DNA of 64,000 nucleotides from Selenomonadaceae bacterium (GTDB lineage: Bacteria; Bacillota; Negativicutes; Selenomonadales; Selenomonadaceae), in assembly GCA_017527075.1 (NCBI GenBank), contig JAFXQM010000008.1:1-64000 (forward strand), read 5' to 3'. The notes under the pieces are model-generated. The model was given only the letters and a program-made list of their open reading frames with translations. It made no database searches and had not been told where the DNA came from. Of this stretch, positions 9,138 through 19,552 are shown piece by piece. How positions within the stretch are numbered: the stretch's first letter is position 1; every line of letters starts with the position of its first letter. The translations under genes were made by a program, and so were the position numbers.

Positions 9138-10667
9138 ATGTTTCTACTTGCGCTGTCGCCGATTTTGTGGCTGGTGATTGCGCTCAGCGTGATAAAAATG
9201 CCGGCGTGGAAGGCGTGCCTTGCCGCGTTGGTAATTTCGTTGGCGGCGGGCATGGGCGTGTGGAACATGGAAAGTGTTCGCGCGATTGAATCCGTGCTCG
9301 AAGGCGTCGCGCTGGCGTGCTGGCCAATCTTACTGGTCATCGTCGCGGCGATTTTCACTTACAACTTAACACTGCACACCAAAGCAATGGACACGATTAA
9401 AGACATGCTCACGAGTGTCAGCCACGACAAAAGAGTTTTGATTCTTTTAATCGGCTGGGGCTTCGGCGGATTTTTGGAGGGCATGGCGGGTTTCGGCACG
9501 GCGATAGCTGTCCCCGCCGGCATGCTCGCGGGCATCGGTATCAATCCGATTTTGTCCGTGTCCGTCTGCTTAATCGCAAACTCTGTGCCGACTGCTTACG
9601 GCTCAATCGGAATCCCGCTCGTGACGCTCGCGAACGTCACGGGCTTCGACCCTGTTCAGCTGGCGACGTTCACTTCGTTGCAGCTCGGCGTTTTAACTTT
9701 GCTTTGCCCGTGGCTGATGGTCATCGTCACCGGCGGCAGCCTCAAAGCTCTGCGCGGCATGACAATGCTCTGCTTGGGCGCGGGGCTCGCGTTCTTTATC
9801 CCTGAGCTCGCGCTGTCGATGTTCGTCGGTCCGGAGCTGGCAGTCGTGGCGGGCGCGATTTGCACCATGGGCACAATCGTTTTCCTCGCGAAAAAATTTC
9901 CTGTCGACGACCCCGAATTCGCAATGAGCGACCAGGCGCACACAAAAATCACCACGGCGCAGGGAGTCAACGCGTGCCTGCCGTTCATCCTGATTTTTAT
10001 TTTCCTGCTGTGCACGAGTAAACTTTTCCCGCCGATAAATTCGTTCCTCATGCAATTCAAAACGGCGGTTCCGATTTACAACGGCGAGGGCGGCGCACCT
10101 TACACTTTCGTCTGGATAAATACGCCCGGCGTGCTGATTCTTTTGGCGGCATTCATCGCGGGCAAAAAGCAGGGCGCGAGTTTCGGAGAAATGTTCGGCG
10201 TGCTCAAGAAGACAATCAACGGTTTGAAATTTACAATGGTCACGATAATCGCGGTCATCGCCACGGCAAAGGTCATGGGTTACAGCGGCATGACGGGTCA
10301 AATCGCGGACACGGCGGTTGCGGCGACCGGCACTGCTTATCCGTTAATCGCGGCGTTCCTCGGCTCCGTCGGCACATACATCACCGGCTCGGCGACTTCA
10401 AGTTGCGTTCTCTTCGGCAAGCTGCAAGTCATCGCCAGTCAGGCAATCGGCGCGAGTGAATCCGCTCAAGCGTGGGTGGCCGCCGCCAACGCCACAGGAG
10501 CCTGCGCGGGCAAAATGATATCGCCGCTGTCAATCGCTATCGGCTCGGCGGCTATCGGCGTCAAGGGCGCGGACTCTCAGTTGCTTGCCTTCGCCGTGAA
10601 AATTTATATCCCGTTCGTCATATTCATGGGCGCGGTCGTTTACCTCGGACAATCTTTGCTCGGATAA
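9138..10667 (+). CDS. L-lactate permease, LctP/LldP family
   Basis: A polytopic inner-membrane carrier of about 509 residues, the family's usual length, importing lactate (family inference) probably with protons. The sequence is hydrophobic throughout, with 12 or more likely membrane segments. It carries the family's conserved stretch GWGFGGFLEGMAGFGTAIAVP and, near the end, the segment GATCACAGKMISPLSIAIGS-like residues written here as NATGACAGKMISPLSIAIGS. The ATG follows GGGGG; a TTG one codon earlier is less likely. No lactate dehydrogenase or regulator is adjacent, so it appears to be transcribed alone. Confidence is high for family and moderate for substrate. Confidence 0.92.
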   Translation: MFLLALSPILWLVIALSVIKMPAWKACLAALVISLAAGMGVWNMESVRAIESVLEGVALACWPILLVIVAAIFTYNLTLHTKAMDTIKDMLTSVSHDKRVLILLIGWGFGGFLEGMAGFGTAIAVPAGMLAGIGINPILSVSVCLIANSVPTAYGSIGIPLVTLANVTGFDPVQLATFTSLQLGVLTLLCPWLMVIVTGGSLKALRGMTMLCLGAGLAFFIPELALSMFVGPELAVVAGAICTMGTIVFLAKKFPVDDPEFAMSDQAHTKITTAQGVNACLPFILIFIFLLCTSKLFPPINSFLMQFKTAVPIYNGEGGAPYTFVWINTPGVLILLAAFIAGKKQGASFGEMFGVLKKTINGLKFTMVTIIAVIATAKVMGYSGMTGQIADTAVAATGTAYPLIAAFLGSVGTYITGSATSSCVLFGKLQVIASQAIGASESAQAWVAAANATGACAGKMISPLSIAIGSAAIGVKGADSQLLAFAVKIYIPFVIFMGAVVYLGQSLLG

Positions 10668-10736
10668 ATTTTTTTGTAACAAAATCTCTCCACGCGCGTA
10701 TAAAGAGCGAAAAAAAAATTGAACGGAGTGATTCGG

Positions 10737-11213
10737 TTGCTAAAAAAAATTTTAATGGGCTTTGTCATCTTGAGCGCGATAGTGGGAGTGATATCGGTCG
10801 TACTCACGGGTTACGGCACTTACAAAATTGCAGATGAAGTTATCAAGATGCAGGAACCGAAACTCCGTCATTACATGTCGCTCGACGAAACCGCGCAGAA
10901 CAAATACATTTTGGAGAACGTCGACGAAATTTTGGTGGAGATGGACTTGGATAAAGACGGCAAGCCCGAAGACAAAGAAAAAATTCAACGCCTGAGAAAA
11001 TTACACGCAGAGCCCAAAATTCAGAGCGCGCTCATCGATTTATGTCGCTCGTTCATGGCGACGGGCATCATGATTTCCGATCCGATTGTCAAAGACCTGA
11101 GCGCGGACGCAAAAGCCAAATACGAAAAAGAATCCGACCAACTCGAAGCGAGCTTCGACAAGTACACGCAACTCGTCGACGCGGTGGATCCGAATTTGTT
11201 ATACGACGAATAA
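10737..11213 (+). CDS. Small membrane-anchored protein of unknown function
   Basis: About 158 residues from a TTG preceded by CGGAGTG. A single hydrophobic segment near the N-terminus (ILMGFVILSAIVGVISVVL) is followed by a charged, mostly helical, probably extracytoplasmic part ending PNLLYDE. The stretch EMDLDKDGKPEDKEK resembles an EF-hand-like acidic loop, but this is not enough to call calcium binding. I do not recognise the family. It lies 70 bp behind the lactate permease on the same strand and ends in its own terminator, so it may share the permease transcript. Confidence 0.65.
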   Translation: MLKKILMGFVILSAIVGVISVVLTGYGTYKIADEVIKMQEPKLRHYMSLDETAQNKYILENVDEILVEMDLDKDGKPEDKEKIQRLRKLHAEPKIQSALIDLCRSFMATGIMISDPIVKDLSADAKAKYEKESDQLEASFDKYTQLVDAVDPNLLYDE

Positions 11214-11230
11214 TTTCCGGCGAAAAAAAA

Positions 11231-11265
11231 TCCTTCCCGACTGCGGAAGGGTTTTTTCTTTTTTA
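11231..11265 (+). terminator. Rho-independent terminator
   Basis: The stem CCTTCC / GGAAGG with a seven-base loop is followed by GTTTTTTCTTTTTT, 18 bp after the preceding stop. Confidence 0.85.
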
Positions 11266-11280
11266 TTGCGCGGGGAGTAG

Positions 11281-11555
11281 TCCTTTCGTTCGTTAAGCAA
11301 AAGGACACAAAGTCAACTGAGATTTTCACGGGCTCTTCTTGCTCCTCGGGCTGAAAAAATTTTTGTCTGTTGAACCTTACTTTTCTTTTGCTTGCCCAAA
11401 AGAAAAGTAAGCAAAAGAAAAGGGCACCTCGCAGGGGCGTCGGTCGCTCACAGTTCGGAGTAACAAGTAACCCGTGCCCGGTGTGCGCCGGATGACGCCA
11501 TCACGGCGTCAGACGCGGCGCGGCGCGCGTCCATGCGCGCCTCAAGATTCGTGAC
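11281..11555 (-). repeat. Dispersed ~250-bp element, copy A
   Basis: Minus-strand copy of an element found three more times (30238, 45512, 63264). It includes the palindrome TGACGCC-N5-GGCGTCA and a hairpin at 11376-11411 with 15 perfect pairs (CTTACTTTTCTTTTG against its complement, 6-base loop). Its tail at 11281-11325 differs from the other copies and resembles 3157-3196. It invades the 3' end of the Wzt-like gene. Confidence 0.8.
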
Positions 11556-12915
11556 CGACGCTCAAAATTTTTTCGACGCGATGAACGCTCAAATCGTTGT
11601 GCCAGTGAACGTAACCGCCCGATAAACTCATGTAAGCATTCGGGCTCACGACTTGGAACTGCACGGCGCACGGCACGAAGTCGCAAAGCTCCACCGCGCT
11701 CAGCGTCTCGTCAAGCGGCGAGGAGATGACGCAGGCAATATCGTAAAGCTCTTGGCGCAACTCAACTTTGAATCGCCAATCGATGACGTAAACTTCGCCG
11801 GCCTTCGCGTCGAAAATCGCCTTGGTGTCATTGAAGCGCGAATCCGTGTAAACCAAATCGATTCCCGTCGCGTTACGGATGTGATAACCCATGCCGAGGA
11901 TTGCCACGTCCTTTTGGAAGTGGACGACCATGCGCAGGATAACTTTCTGCCCGAAGATGACTTCGTTGATTAAGTCGCCGTCGTCGCTCAGCAGCTGAAT
12001 ATTTTCAAAGACCGCGCGCCCGTCGCCGCTCCGTTGATACGTCGCGTTCTTGAGGAAAATTTCTTTGCCGCGCTCCAAACTCTCCGCTGAAATTTTTTCC
12101 TCCGCGAAAATTTTTTTGTCCGCGCGAAGATTTTCAACCAGAGTGTCTCGCCGCGCCGATTGCTCGTCAGTCAGCTCGCCGCGCGATTCAAGCAGCATGT
12201 TGCGATAAACTTCGACCACTTCCTTGGCGGGTGCGTCCATTAAAATTTTTCCCGACTTCATGAGGAACGCACGCTCGCAAAGATTTTTTACGGCAAAAGT
12301 ATCGTGGCTTACAAATAAAACCGTGACGCCGCCCTGAATCATCGAACGCATTTTATCAATGCATTTGCTCTGGAAAAAAGCGTCGCCCACGCTTAAAGCC
12401 TCGTCGACGATTAAAATATCCGGCTCGACGAAAGCATTGACCGCGAACGCCAGCCGCGCGAACATTCCCGACGAATAAGTTTTCACGGGCTGATTGATGA
12501 ACTCGCCGATGTCCGCGAAGGCAATTATGTCGTCGACCTTCGAATCCATAACGGCTTGACTGTGCCCGATTAAAAGTCCGTTCATGTAAATATTTTCGAC
12601 GCCGGTCATTTCGGGATTGAAACCCGCGCCGAGTTCAAGCAGGGAGGCGATTCGCCCGTTGACTTCCAAAGTGCCGCTGCTCGGAGTGAGCACGCCCGTG
12701 ATGATTTTCAGCAGCGTGGATTTGCCCGCGCCGTTCTTGCCGACCAGCCCGACGTTTTCGCCGCGCTTTATCTCGAACGACAAATCATTCAGCGCGTAAA
12801 AATCTCGGCTGTATCTTTTGTGGAACGGGTGAAAAGTTTCCTTGAGCCTGTCGATGTCCCGCTCGTAAATTTTATAAATCTTCGTGAGGTGTTCAGCTTT
12901 GATTGCAATGTCCAA
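11542..12915 (-). CDS. Wzt-like polysaccharide ABC exporter ATPase
   Basis: The 457-residue cytoplasmic ATPase of a polysaccharide or teichoic-acid type ABC exporter. The nucleotide-binding domain (about residues 1-245) has Walker A GKNGAGKST, signature YSSGMFARLAFA and Walker B ILIVDEAL, followed by the SHD switch histidine. A linker of about 70 residues leads to a beta-rich C-terminal domain (from about residue 310) like the glycan-binding Wzt domain. The start is TTG behind AAGGAG. The expected membrane partner (Wzm/TagG) is not next to it; a chemoreceptor gene lies upstream. The last codons lie at the edge of repeat copy A, so the C-terminus may have been altered by that element. Confidence 0.85.
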   Translation of the reverse strand: MDIAIKAEHLTKIYKIYERDIDRLKETFHPFHKRYSRDFYALNDLSFEIKRGENVGLVGKNGAGKSTLLKIITGVLTPSSGTLEVNGRIASLLELGAGFNPEMTGVENIYMNGLLIGHSQAVMDSKVDDIIAFADIGEFINQPVKTYSSGMFARLAFAVNAFVEPDILIVDEALSVGDAFFQSKCIDKMRSMIQGGVTVLFVSHDTFAVKNLCERAFLMKSGKILMDAPAKEVVEVYRNMLLESRGELTDEQSARRDTLVENLRADKKIFAEEKISAESLERGKEIFLKNATYQRSGDGRAVFENIQLLSDDGDLINEVIFGQKVILRMVVHFQKDVAILGMGYHIRNATGIDLVYTDSRFNDTKAIFDAKAGEVYVIDWRFKVELRQELYDIACVISSPLDETLSAVELCDFVPCAVQFQVVSPNAYMSLSGGYVHWHNDLSVHRVEKILSVGHES

Positions 12916-12927
12916 AAATTTTTCTCC

Positions 12928-14613
12928 TTACAGTTTGAACTGAGCGACTTCGCCCTGCATTTCGTTGGCAAGTTCAGCAAGAGTTTTGCCGGCGTCGGCG
13001 ACCTCCTGCATGGCGGCTGATTGCTCCTGCGCCGCCGCACTGACCGAGTTCGCGTTTTCGCTCGAACGCTCTGCAACTTCTTTAACGTGCTCGACCGCCG
13101 AAAGAATTTCTTCGTTGCCTTTGTCGACCGCGACGATGTCCTCCATGCTCTTGCTGACGTTGGCGGTGAGTTTCGTCGCTTGCGCCTCGATGTCCGCGAA
13201 CGCCGCGCCCGTCTGTGCGACCGACTGCGTGCCTTCCTCGACGCTTTGATTGCCCTGCTCGATTGATTCGACCGCTGACGTTGTGTCGTGCTGAATCGTG
13301 GCGATGAGTTTGGAAATATTTTCCGTGGCGGAGGCTGATTGCTCGGCGAGTTTGCGAACCTCCTCGGCGACGACGGAAAAGCCGCGACCGTGTTCGCCGG
13401 CGCGCGCTGCCTCGATTGCCGCGTTCAGTGCCAAAAGATTTGTCTGCCCCGCGATATTGGAAATGGTCTCGACAATCTGCCCGATTTCGTCCGAACGCTT
13501 GCCAAGCTCGCCGACAACCCGTGCCGAAGCACTGACTTGCTCGGCGATATTTTTCATGACCGCAATTGCCGCGTCGACCTTCTCTTTGCCGACCGCCGCA
13601 TTGCTCGCGCTGTCCACGGCGATTTGCTCCATTTCCTTGGCTGTGGCGCGCAAATCGTTCATGCGCTCGTGCACGTCGCTGATTTTTTCTTCCAGCGTGG
13701 CAATCGTCCGTTCCTGCTCGGCGGTGCCGCTCGTCAAAACTTCCATGTTCCGCGTGACGACCGTTATCGATTCGTTCGTCTGCTGAGTGCCGGCGGATAA
13801 TTCTTCGCTCGACGCCGCCACGCGCTGAGAACACTCCGCGATTTTTGTCAGAAGATTTTTCAGCCGGATTTTCATTTCGTTGACGTTGTCGGATAAAATT
13901 CCAATCTCGTCGCTCGATTTTATTTCCAAGTCCGCGATGCGCAGGTTGCCGCCCGAAATTTTTTTCACCGCGCCGACGACTTCATCCAGCTGCCCGACCA
14001 TCTTGCCGATAAAAAAATTCGACGCAAGCCCGCACAAAATTACAATCACCAGGACAGCCAGCGCGATTGACATGATTAAGTTCTCGACGACGTCATCCAT
14101 CTCGTGAACGCTGACGCCCACGAAAAGCATTCCGATTGTTTTGCCCGACGTGTCCTTGAGCGGCTGATACGCGGCGTAATGTTGCTCGCCCATGACAGTC
14201 GCCTCGCCCACGAAAAATTTTCCCTGATTGATTACGTTGTCGATGACTGCCTCGGAAGCTTTGGTGCCGACGGCTCGATTGCCCGCCGCGTCTTTGACCG
14301 TCGTCGCCACGCGCGTGTCCCCGTTGAACAGCGTGACCTTGCCGTTGCAAATGTTGCTCAGGAAGTCCGCGATTTCGTTCACGCCGTCAATCTGTTGCCC
14401 GCCCTTAAAGAGAATTCCGTTTTCCACGTGCCAGTCGCCGTAATATCTTTGGTTGACGATTTCCGACAGCGATTGAACGTCGGCGGCGGCTTTCATCTGC
14501 AAAGCTTTGGCGAATCCCTCTTCGGCGCGAAAATATCCGATGACGCCCATGAGCACGCACGCGACGATGACAATCAAGTTGACCGCGAGGATGGCTTTTG
14601 TCTTCAATCCCAT
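12928..14613 (-). CDS. Methyl-accepting chemotaxis protein
   Basis: A 561-residue membrane chemoreceptor. An N-terminal membrane helix ([20 protein letters not shown]) is followed by a periplasmic single-Cache-like sensor domain (about 30-185). A second helix ([19 protein letters not shown]), HAMP, and a long helical signalling domain follow. The signalling domain carries the conserved hairpin tip [20 protein letters not shown] and [20 protein letters not shown]. The start was set at the ATG of MGLKTK, after GAGAAGGTG; the longer open frame upstream is Cys/Arg-rich and not receptor-like. The ligand is unknown. It is divergent from the flagellar fliK-flgD pair. Confidence 0.93.
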   Translation of the reverse strand: MGLKTKAILAVNLIVIVACVLMGVIGYFRAEEGFAKALQMKAAADVQSLSEIVNQRYYGDWHVENGILFKGGQQIDGVNEIADFLSNICNGKVTLFNGDTRVATTVKDAAGNRAVGTKASEAVIDNVINQGKFFVGEATVMGEQHYAAYQPLKDTSGKTIGMLFVGVSVHEMDDVVENLIMSIALAVLVIVILCGLASNFFIGKMVGQLDEVVGAVKKISGGNLRIADLEIKSSDEIGILSDNVNEMKIRLKNLLTKIAECSQRVAASSEELSAGTQQTNESITVVTRNMEVLTSGTAEQERTIATLEEKISDVHERMNDLRATAKEMEQIAVDSASNAAVGKEKVDAAIAVMKNIAEQVSASARVVGELGKRSDEIGQIVETISNIAGQTNLLALNAAIEAARAGEHGRGFSVVAEEVRKLAEQSASATENISKLIATIQHDTTSAVESIEQGNQSVEEGTQSVAQTGAAFADIEAQATKLTANVSKSMEDIVAVDKGNEEILSAVEHVKEVAERSSENANSVSAAAQEQSAAMQEVADAGKTLAELANEMQGEVAQFKL

Positions 14614-14645
14614 GTCTGACACCTTCTCAAACAAAAATTTTATGC

Positions 14646-14651
14646 ATTGTA
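14646..14651 (-). promoter_or_regulatory. Extended -10 promoter of the chemoreceptor
   Basis: On the minus strand TGATACAAT (TG-N-TACAAT) lies 33 bp before the receptor ATG. No good -35 is visible. Confidence 0.4.
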
Positions 14652-14751
14652 TCACACGGCTCGCAAGCTGTAAAAAATTTTTTCGGCGAGAGCAAAGTTT
14701 AACTGCGCAGAAAAATTTTTCGATACACTTTCGAAAGAGGTGAGGCAAGAA

Positions 14752-17700
14752 ATGGCAACAAACACAAACATAATGATGATAGCTCCGACGCAACCGGCAA
14801 CATCGCCGCGAACGGCCTCGCAGAGCACACAGCCACGATACAGACCAACCCAGCGCGCAGGCAAAAAAAATTTCGGCGCGACTCTCGACAAAATCAATGC
14901 CAAGCTCGACGAGATTAAGCAGAACATTCAAAGCGTCAAAGACTTGCAAGAGGCTCCGCCCGAGCCCGCGCAGGTCGAACCCGACGAAGAATTTTCAAAT
15001 ACGGAGACTGAGACACCGGCTCAAGGAAAGAGCGACGCTCCGCAGGACGCACCTCAGCAGGACGAAAAAGTTTTATCGGCGGATGAAAAAATTTCTCCCG
15101 AAGATAAACCGAAAGGCAAAGTGCCTTCGCCCGAAGAAGAGGAGCAGCCCGCGGAGATTTCTTTTTTCCCGAAGAAAATTTCTTACAGGGCAAAAAATCT
15201 CGACGCAAAAATTCCCGCCGCCGAAAAAAATTCGACGAGTCAGCCACCCGAAGTGAAAGCTCCCGCCGAAGAAAAAAATCCGTCGCCGACGAGTCAGCCG
15301 CCCGAAGTGAAAGCTCCCGCCGAAGAAAAAAATCCGCCGATTCAGCCGCGCGAAGTGGAAATTCCCGTCGAAGAAAAAAATCCGCCGACGACTCAGCCGC
15401 GTGACGTTGAAGTTCCCGTCGCTGAAAAAATTCCGACGAGTCAGCCGCGTGACGTTGAAGTTCCCGTCGCTGAAAAAAATCCGCCGACGATTCAGCCACT
15501 CAACGTTGAAGCTCCCGCCGCTGAAAAAAATCCGCCGACGACTCAGCCGCGCGAAGTCAAAGCTCCCGTCGAAGAAAAAAATCCGTCGACGACGATTCAG
15601 CCGCGCGAAGTCAAAGCTCCCGCCGACAAAAAAAATCCGACGAGTCAGCCGCCCGAAGTCAAAGCTCCCGTCGAAGAAAAAAATCTGACGACGATTCAGC
15701 CGCTCGAAGTAGAAATTCCCGCCGACGAAAAAATTCCTGACGAGTCAATCGAAAATCAATCGGAGAACTTTTTCGCGGCGAACACAATGGCGTATCTCTT
15801 CAGCATGAACTCGGAGTCACTCTTGGCGGCGAAACCCGTCGCGCCCGTCGAAGCCCCGAAGGTCGAAGGCGTACAGAATTTGATGGCAATAATGCCGCAA
15901 ACGAAGAGCGATAACTCCAACTCTATGCTGAACATGCTCGGCAGCAAATCGTGGCGACCGATTGAAATTCAGCCGACGATTCAATCACAGCCCGCGGAAA
16001 ATCCGATTCAGCCGCAAGCTCAAGCTCAGCCCGCGGAAAATTTAATTCAGCCGACGGTTCAAGCACAGCCCGCGGAAAATTTGATTCAGTCGACGATTCA
16101 AACTCAGCCCGCGGAAATTTTGATTCAGCCGCAAGTTCAGTCTCAGCCCGCGGAAATTTTGATTCAGCCGCAAGTTCAGGCTCAGCCCGCGGAAAATTTA
16201 ATTCAGCCGCAAGTTCAAGCTCAGCCCGCGGAAATTTTGATTCAGCCGCAAGTTCAGGCTCAGCCTGCGGAAAATTTGATTCAGCCGCAAGCTCAAGCTC
16301 AGCCCGCGGAAATTTTGATTCAGCCGCAAGTTCAAGCTCAGCCCGCGGAAAATTTGATTCAGCCGCAAGTTCAGGCTCAGCCCGCGGAAATTTTGATTCA
16401 GCCGCAAGTTCAGTCTCAGCCTGCGGAAAATTTAATTCAGCCGCAAGTTCAAGCTCAGCCCGCGGAAATTTTGATTCAGCCGCAAGTTCAGGCTCAGCCC
16501 GCAGAAATTTTGATTCAACCGACGGTTCAGTCTCAGCCCGCGGAAAATTTAATTCAGCCGCAAGTTCAGGCTCAGCCCGCAGAAAATTTAATTCAGCCGA
16601 CGGTTCAAGCACAGCCCGCAGAAATTTTGATTCAGCCGCAAGTTCAGTCTCAGCCCGCGGAAATTTTGATTCAGCCGCAAGTTCAGTCTCAGCCTGCGGA
16701 AAATTTAATTCAGCCGCAAGTTCAAGCTCAGCCCGCGGAAATTTTGATTCAGCCGCAAGTTCAGGCTCAGCCCGCAGAAAATTTGATTCAGCCGAGAGTT
16801 CAAGCACAGCCCGCAGAAAATTTGATTCAACCGCAAGTTCAAGCACAGCCCGCAGAAAATTTGATTCAGCCGACGGTTCAGGCTCATCCCGCAGAAAATT
16901 TGATTCAGCCGACGGTTCAGGCACAGCCCGCAGAAATTTTGATTCAGCCGAGAGTTCAAGCACAACCCGCAGAAATTTTGATTCAGCCGAGAGTTCAGTC
17001 TCAGCCCGCCGAAAATTTCATTCAGCCGACAGTCCAAGCACAACCCGCAGAAGTTTCGATTCAGCCGCAAGTTCAGGCTTCGCCCGCGGAAAATTTGATT
17101 CAGCCGCGAGTCCAAGCTCAGCCCGCTGAAAATTTGATTCAGCCGCAAGCTCAGGCACAGCCCGCAGAAATTTCGATTCAGCCGAGAGTTCCAGCTCAGC
17201 CCGCGGAAAATTTCATTCAGCCGCGAGTCCAAGTTCCGCCCGCAGAAATTTCGATTCAGCCGCAAGCTCAAGTGCAAATCGTCGAGAGCCAGCCGCTGAT
17301 TCAGGCGCAAGCGCAATCGGTCGTCGTGCCGCAGAGAGCTGACGAGCGCCCCGCGCCGCAAAACTTTTCGCAACTGCTCGGCGTGAACGTGCAAGCGGAA
17401 GAGGTTCCGACGGCAGCACCGGTCACCGCGCCGCAGTCGACGCCGCAACAGTTCGAGCAGGATTCTCGTCGGCAAGACCCGCAACAAAATTTCCAAGCGC
17501 AAACTTTCCAAGCACAGGTTGAAGCACCACAGCCGCAGCAAGTTTCATCGGCGGGCGGAGAAATTTTCGCAGCGAACTTGGCGGCAACGAACGATGTGCC
17601 GCAAACTCAACAGCCCGCCCCCACTCAGGCACCCGACGCGCCGCCCTCCGCTCCTCAAAATGATTTCGACGTGCCCGCGCAGATTGTCCGACAGGCGCGA

Positions 17701-18096
17701 CTGATTCGCACGGCGGAAAATACACAGATGGTCATCAAGCTCAACCCCGAACACCTCGGCGAGTTGACGCTGCGAATTTCAGTCAGCCAGAACGGCGCGG
17801 TCAATGCCAGCTTCCACAGCGACAACGCGCAGGTTCGGACGATAATAGAAAACTCACTCGTTCAACTCCGCCAAGAGCTCAACAACGTCGGGCTCAAGGT
17901 CGAGAACGTGCAAGTATACGCGGGCTTGACCGACGGCGGTCTGTCGAACGGGCAAGGAGGACAGGCTTGGCAACAAAATCGTCAGCAACGTCAGGGCAAT
18001 CGCCGAATCAACTTCGACGCCCTGGAACGCGACGCAGACATCGCTCAGCCCGTCAATGAAAATTCCGCCACGGACGGCGTTGATTATTCCGTTTAA
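14752..18096 (+). CDS. fliK: Flagellar hook-length control protein FliK with giant repeat region
   Basis: 1,114 residues, far longer than the usual 400-600. The last ~120 residues form the FliK C-terminal hook-length domain ([20 protein letters not shown] and later VENVQVYAG), which switches flagellar export specificity. The N-terminal part has a short coiled segment. Two repeat blocks sit in the middle: about ten 16-18-residue copies of the type [17 protein letters not shown] (about 15228-15740), and about 33 copies of a 13-residue unit of the type [13 protein letters not shown] (about 15967-17268). In the family this part acts as a molecular ruler or flexible linker. The ATG follows GAGGTGAGG. 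flgD is 18 bp downstream, probably one operon. Confidence 0.92.
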   Translation: MATNTNIMMIAPTQPATSPRTASQSTQPRYRPTQRAGKKNFGATLDKINAKLDEIKQNIQSVKDLQEAPPEPAQVEPDEEFSNTETETPAQGKSDAPQDAPQQDEKVLSADEKISPEDKPKGKVPSPEEEEQPAEISFFPKKISYRAKNLDAKIPAAEKNSTSQPPEVKAPAEEKNPSPTSQPPEVKAPAEEKNPPIQPREVEIPVEEKNPPTTQPRDVEVPVAEKIPTSQPRDVEVPVAEKNPPTIQPLNVEAPAAEKNPPTTQPREVKAPVEEKNPSTTIQPREVKAPADKKNPTSQPPEVKAPVEEKNLTTIQPLEVEIPADEKIPDESIENQSENFFAANTMAYLFSMNSESLLAAKPVAPVEAPKVEGVQNLMAIMPQTKSDNSNSMLNMLGSKSWRPIEIQPTIQSQPAENPIQPQAQAQPAENLIQPTVQAQPAENLIQSTIQTQPAEILIQPQVQSQPAEILIQPQVQAQPAENLIQPQVQAQPAEILIQPQVQAQPAENLIQPQAQAQPAEILIQPQVQAQPAENLIQPQVQAQPAEILIQPQVQSQPAENLIQPQVQAQPAEILIQPQVQAQPAEILIQPTVQSQPAENLIQPQVQAQPAENLIQPTVQAQPAEILIQPQVQSQPAEILIQPQVQSQPAENLIQPQVQAQPAEILIQPQVQAQPAENLIQPRVQAQPAENLIQPQVQAQPAENLIQPTVQAHPAENLIQPTVQAQPAEILIQPRVQAQPAEILIQPRVQSQPAENFIQPTVQAQPAEVSIQPQVQASPAENLIQPRVQAQPAENLIQPQAQAQPAEISIQPRVPAQPAENFIQPRVQVPPAEISIQPQAQVQIVESQPLIQAQAQSVVVPQRADERPAPQNFSQLLGVNVQAEEVPTAAPVTAPQSTPQQFEQDSRRQDPQQNFQAQTFQAQVEAPQPQQVSSAGGEIFAANLAATNDVPQTQQPAPTQAPDAPPSAPQNDFDVPAQIVRQARLIRTAENTQMVIKLNPEHLGELTLRISVSQNGAVNASFHSDNAQVRTIIENSLVQLRQELNNVGLKVENVQVYAGLTDGGLSNGQGGQAWQQNRQQRQGNRRINFDALERDADIAQPVNENSATDGVDYSV
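15228..15740 (+). repeat. Repeat block 1 in fliK (16-18-residue unit)
   Basis: About ten tandem in-frame units of the pattern QP-(P/R)-(E/D)-V-(K/E)-(A/V/I)-P-(A/V)-(E/D)-E-K-N-P. Unit length varies by one or two codons, so the repeat is older and less regular than block 2. Confidence 0.85.
15967..17268 (+). repeat. Repeat block 2 in fliK (33 copies of 39 bp)
   Basis: About 33 copies of a 39-bp unit encoding IQP(Q/T/R)VQ(A/S)QPAE(N/I)L. Many neighbouring copies are nearly identical at the DNA level, which points to recent expansion. Long antisense open frames across this block follow from the repeat and are not genes. Confidence 0.92.
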
Positions 18097-18114
18097 AAGT
18101 TTGGAGGAATTAAA

Positions 18115-18639
18115 ATGGCAAATGCATTCAACACAATCACCGTCGACGGCGTGACTTACAATGCCGCCGCTTACGAAGCCTCGCAGACCAAAGAGACCAA
18201 GAAGAACGACGACCTGGGCAAGGACGCGTTCCTGCAGTTGCTCGTCACTCAGCTGCAGAACCAAGACCCGCTCAATCCTCAGGACAACAGCAGTTACATT
18301 GCGGAGCTCGCACAGTTCAGCTCGCTGGAGCAGATGACCAACGTCGTCAAGAATTTGGAAGACCTGGGCAAAGTCGTCGGCAACATCGACACCTCCGTGC
18401 TCATCGGTCAGCTCTCAAGCATGATTGGCATGAACGTCGATTGGGTTGAAACGATTAACGAGGCAGACGCCGAGGGCAACCCGATAAGCCATGAAGAGGC
18501 AATGACGGGCATGGTCACCGGCGTGACGATTGTCGAAGGCGCACCGAATATCGTCGTGGAGAAGGACGGCGAGAAACACATCGTCGACATCTCCAAAATC
18601 GGTCACGTTTACGAACCCACCACGGAAGTCGTCGAATAA
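18115..18639 (+). CDS. flgD: Flagellar hook-capping protein FlgD
   Basis: 174 residues; the scaffold that caps the growing flagellar hook. The conserved N-terminal FlgD segment is clear (DAFLQLLVTQLQNQDPLNPQ and SSYIAELAQFSSLEQM). The remaining part, with GMVTGVTIVEGAPNIVVEKDG, fits the Tudor-like half of the C-terminal domain. The protein is shorter than enterobacterial FlgD (about 230) and probably lacks the full immunoglobulin-like insert. Its ribosome site is GGAGGAATTAAA, 18 bp behind fliK, and a terminator follows. The FliK-FlgD order is usual in flagellar operons. Confidence 0.95.
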   Translation: MANAFNTITVDGVTYNAAAYEASQTKETKKNDDLGKDAFLQLLVTQLQNQDPLNPQDNSSYIAELAQFSSLEQMTNVVKNLEDLGKVVGNIDTSVLIGQLSSMIGMNVDWVETINEADAEGNPISHEEAMTGMVTGVTIVEGAPNIVVEKDGEKHIVDISKIGHVYEPTTEVVE

Positions 18640-18661
18640 AATTTTTCGTCGCAAATCAAAA

Positions 18662-18696
18662 GAGCCGCTCAAACTTGAGTGGCTCAATTTTTTTTT
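18662..18696 (+). terminator. Terminator of fliK-flgD
   Basis: The stem GAGCCGCTCA / TTGAGTGGCTC with a three-base loop is followed by AATTTTTTTTTT. Confidence 0.85.
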
Positions 18697-18760
18697 GCGC
18701 GCGGCAGTTTGGTTGAAAAACCTTCCGCCGTGTGTTATCCTCTCGGCGAGGTGAATCATC

Positions 18761-19531
18761 ATGTTCATTGAAGAACGTCAGGCAAAAATTTTGTCGCTGC
18801 TCGAACGCGACGGAAAAGTTTTGGTCAAGGAATTGGCAGAGATGTTCGCCGTCACCGAAGACTCAATCCGCAAAGATTTGTCCGCGCTGGAAATGGACGG
18901 GAAATTGAAACGCACATACGGCGGCGCGGTCTCGATTGAACAGAAACTTCAGATGACCGAGGCCAATAAGCGACGAATCTCCGATGTGGAAGCCAAACGC
19001 AAAATCGCGGCGGCTGCCTTCCAACTGCTCCGCCCGAATCAATTAATCTTCCTGGACATCTCGACGATTAACATTGCGCTCGCTCAGCTGCTGGAAAAAA
19101 CTTCCGCGCGTTATCGAATCCTCACCAACATGATTGACGTGTTGGTCATGCTCGCGCGCAACCCGAACATTGAATTGCTTTTCGCCGGCGGATTGCTCAA
19201 TCAATCTCGCGACGGTTTCTCCGACCCTTTGAATTTGGATTTTCTCTCGCACTTCCGCCCCGATATTTCGTTCATGGGCACAGCCGCCGTTCACATCACG
19301 AAAAATACTTTGTCGACGAACACACCCGCCGACGGTTTGCATAAGGCGCGCATGATTGAATTGAGCAAATTCAGTTGCGTGCTCGCCGAGGAGCGCAAGC
19401 TGAACGTGGAGGCAGGCTATTGCTTCGCGCCGCTCGAAAGTGTCGACGCACTCATCACCGACGCGACGGTTTCTCCCGCGCTCAAGGAAAAGTCAAATAA
19501 ATTGGGCGTGAATATTATTTCCGCCGAGTAA
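18761..19531 (+). CDS. DeoR/GlpR-family transcriptional regulator
   Basis: 256 residues. The N-terminal winged helix-turn-helix (about 1-60: ERQAKILSLLERDGKVLVKELAEMF, then SIRKDLSALEMDGKLKRTYGGA) is the DeoR signature. The C-terminal sensor domain resembles ribose-5-phosphate isomerase and in the family binds a sugar phosphate. The ATG follows GCGAGGTG. The gene stands alone between two terminators, so its regulon cannot be read from context. nagA lies 4 kb away on the other strand and could be a target, but no operator was identified. Confidence 0.9.
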   Translation: MFIEERQAKILSLLERDGKVLVKELAEMFAVTEDSIRKDLSALEMDGKLKRTYGGAVSIEQKLQMTEANKRRISDVEAKRKIAAAAFQLLRPNQLIFLDISTINIALAQLLEKTSARYRILTNMIDVLVMLARNPNIELLFAGGLLNQSRDGFSDPLNLDFLSHFRPDISFMGTAAVHITKNTLSTNTPADGLHKARMIELSKFSCVLAEERKLNVEAGYCFAPLESVDALITDATVSPALKEKSNKLGVNIISAE

Positions 19532-19552
19532 AAAATTTCGGGCAAAAAAATT

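Noticed and set aside
15923..17541. Long minus-strand open frames (up to ~346 codons) across the fliK repeat
   Set aside because: They mirror the 39-bp repeat, which has no stop in several frames; they have no ribosome site and no family resemblance, while the plus-strand frame joins the conserved FliK domain.
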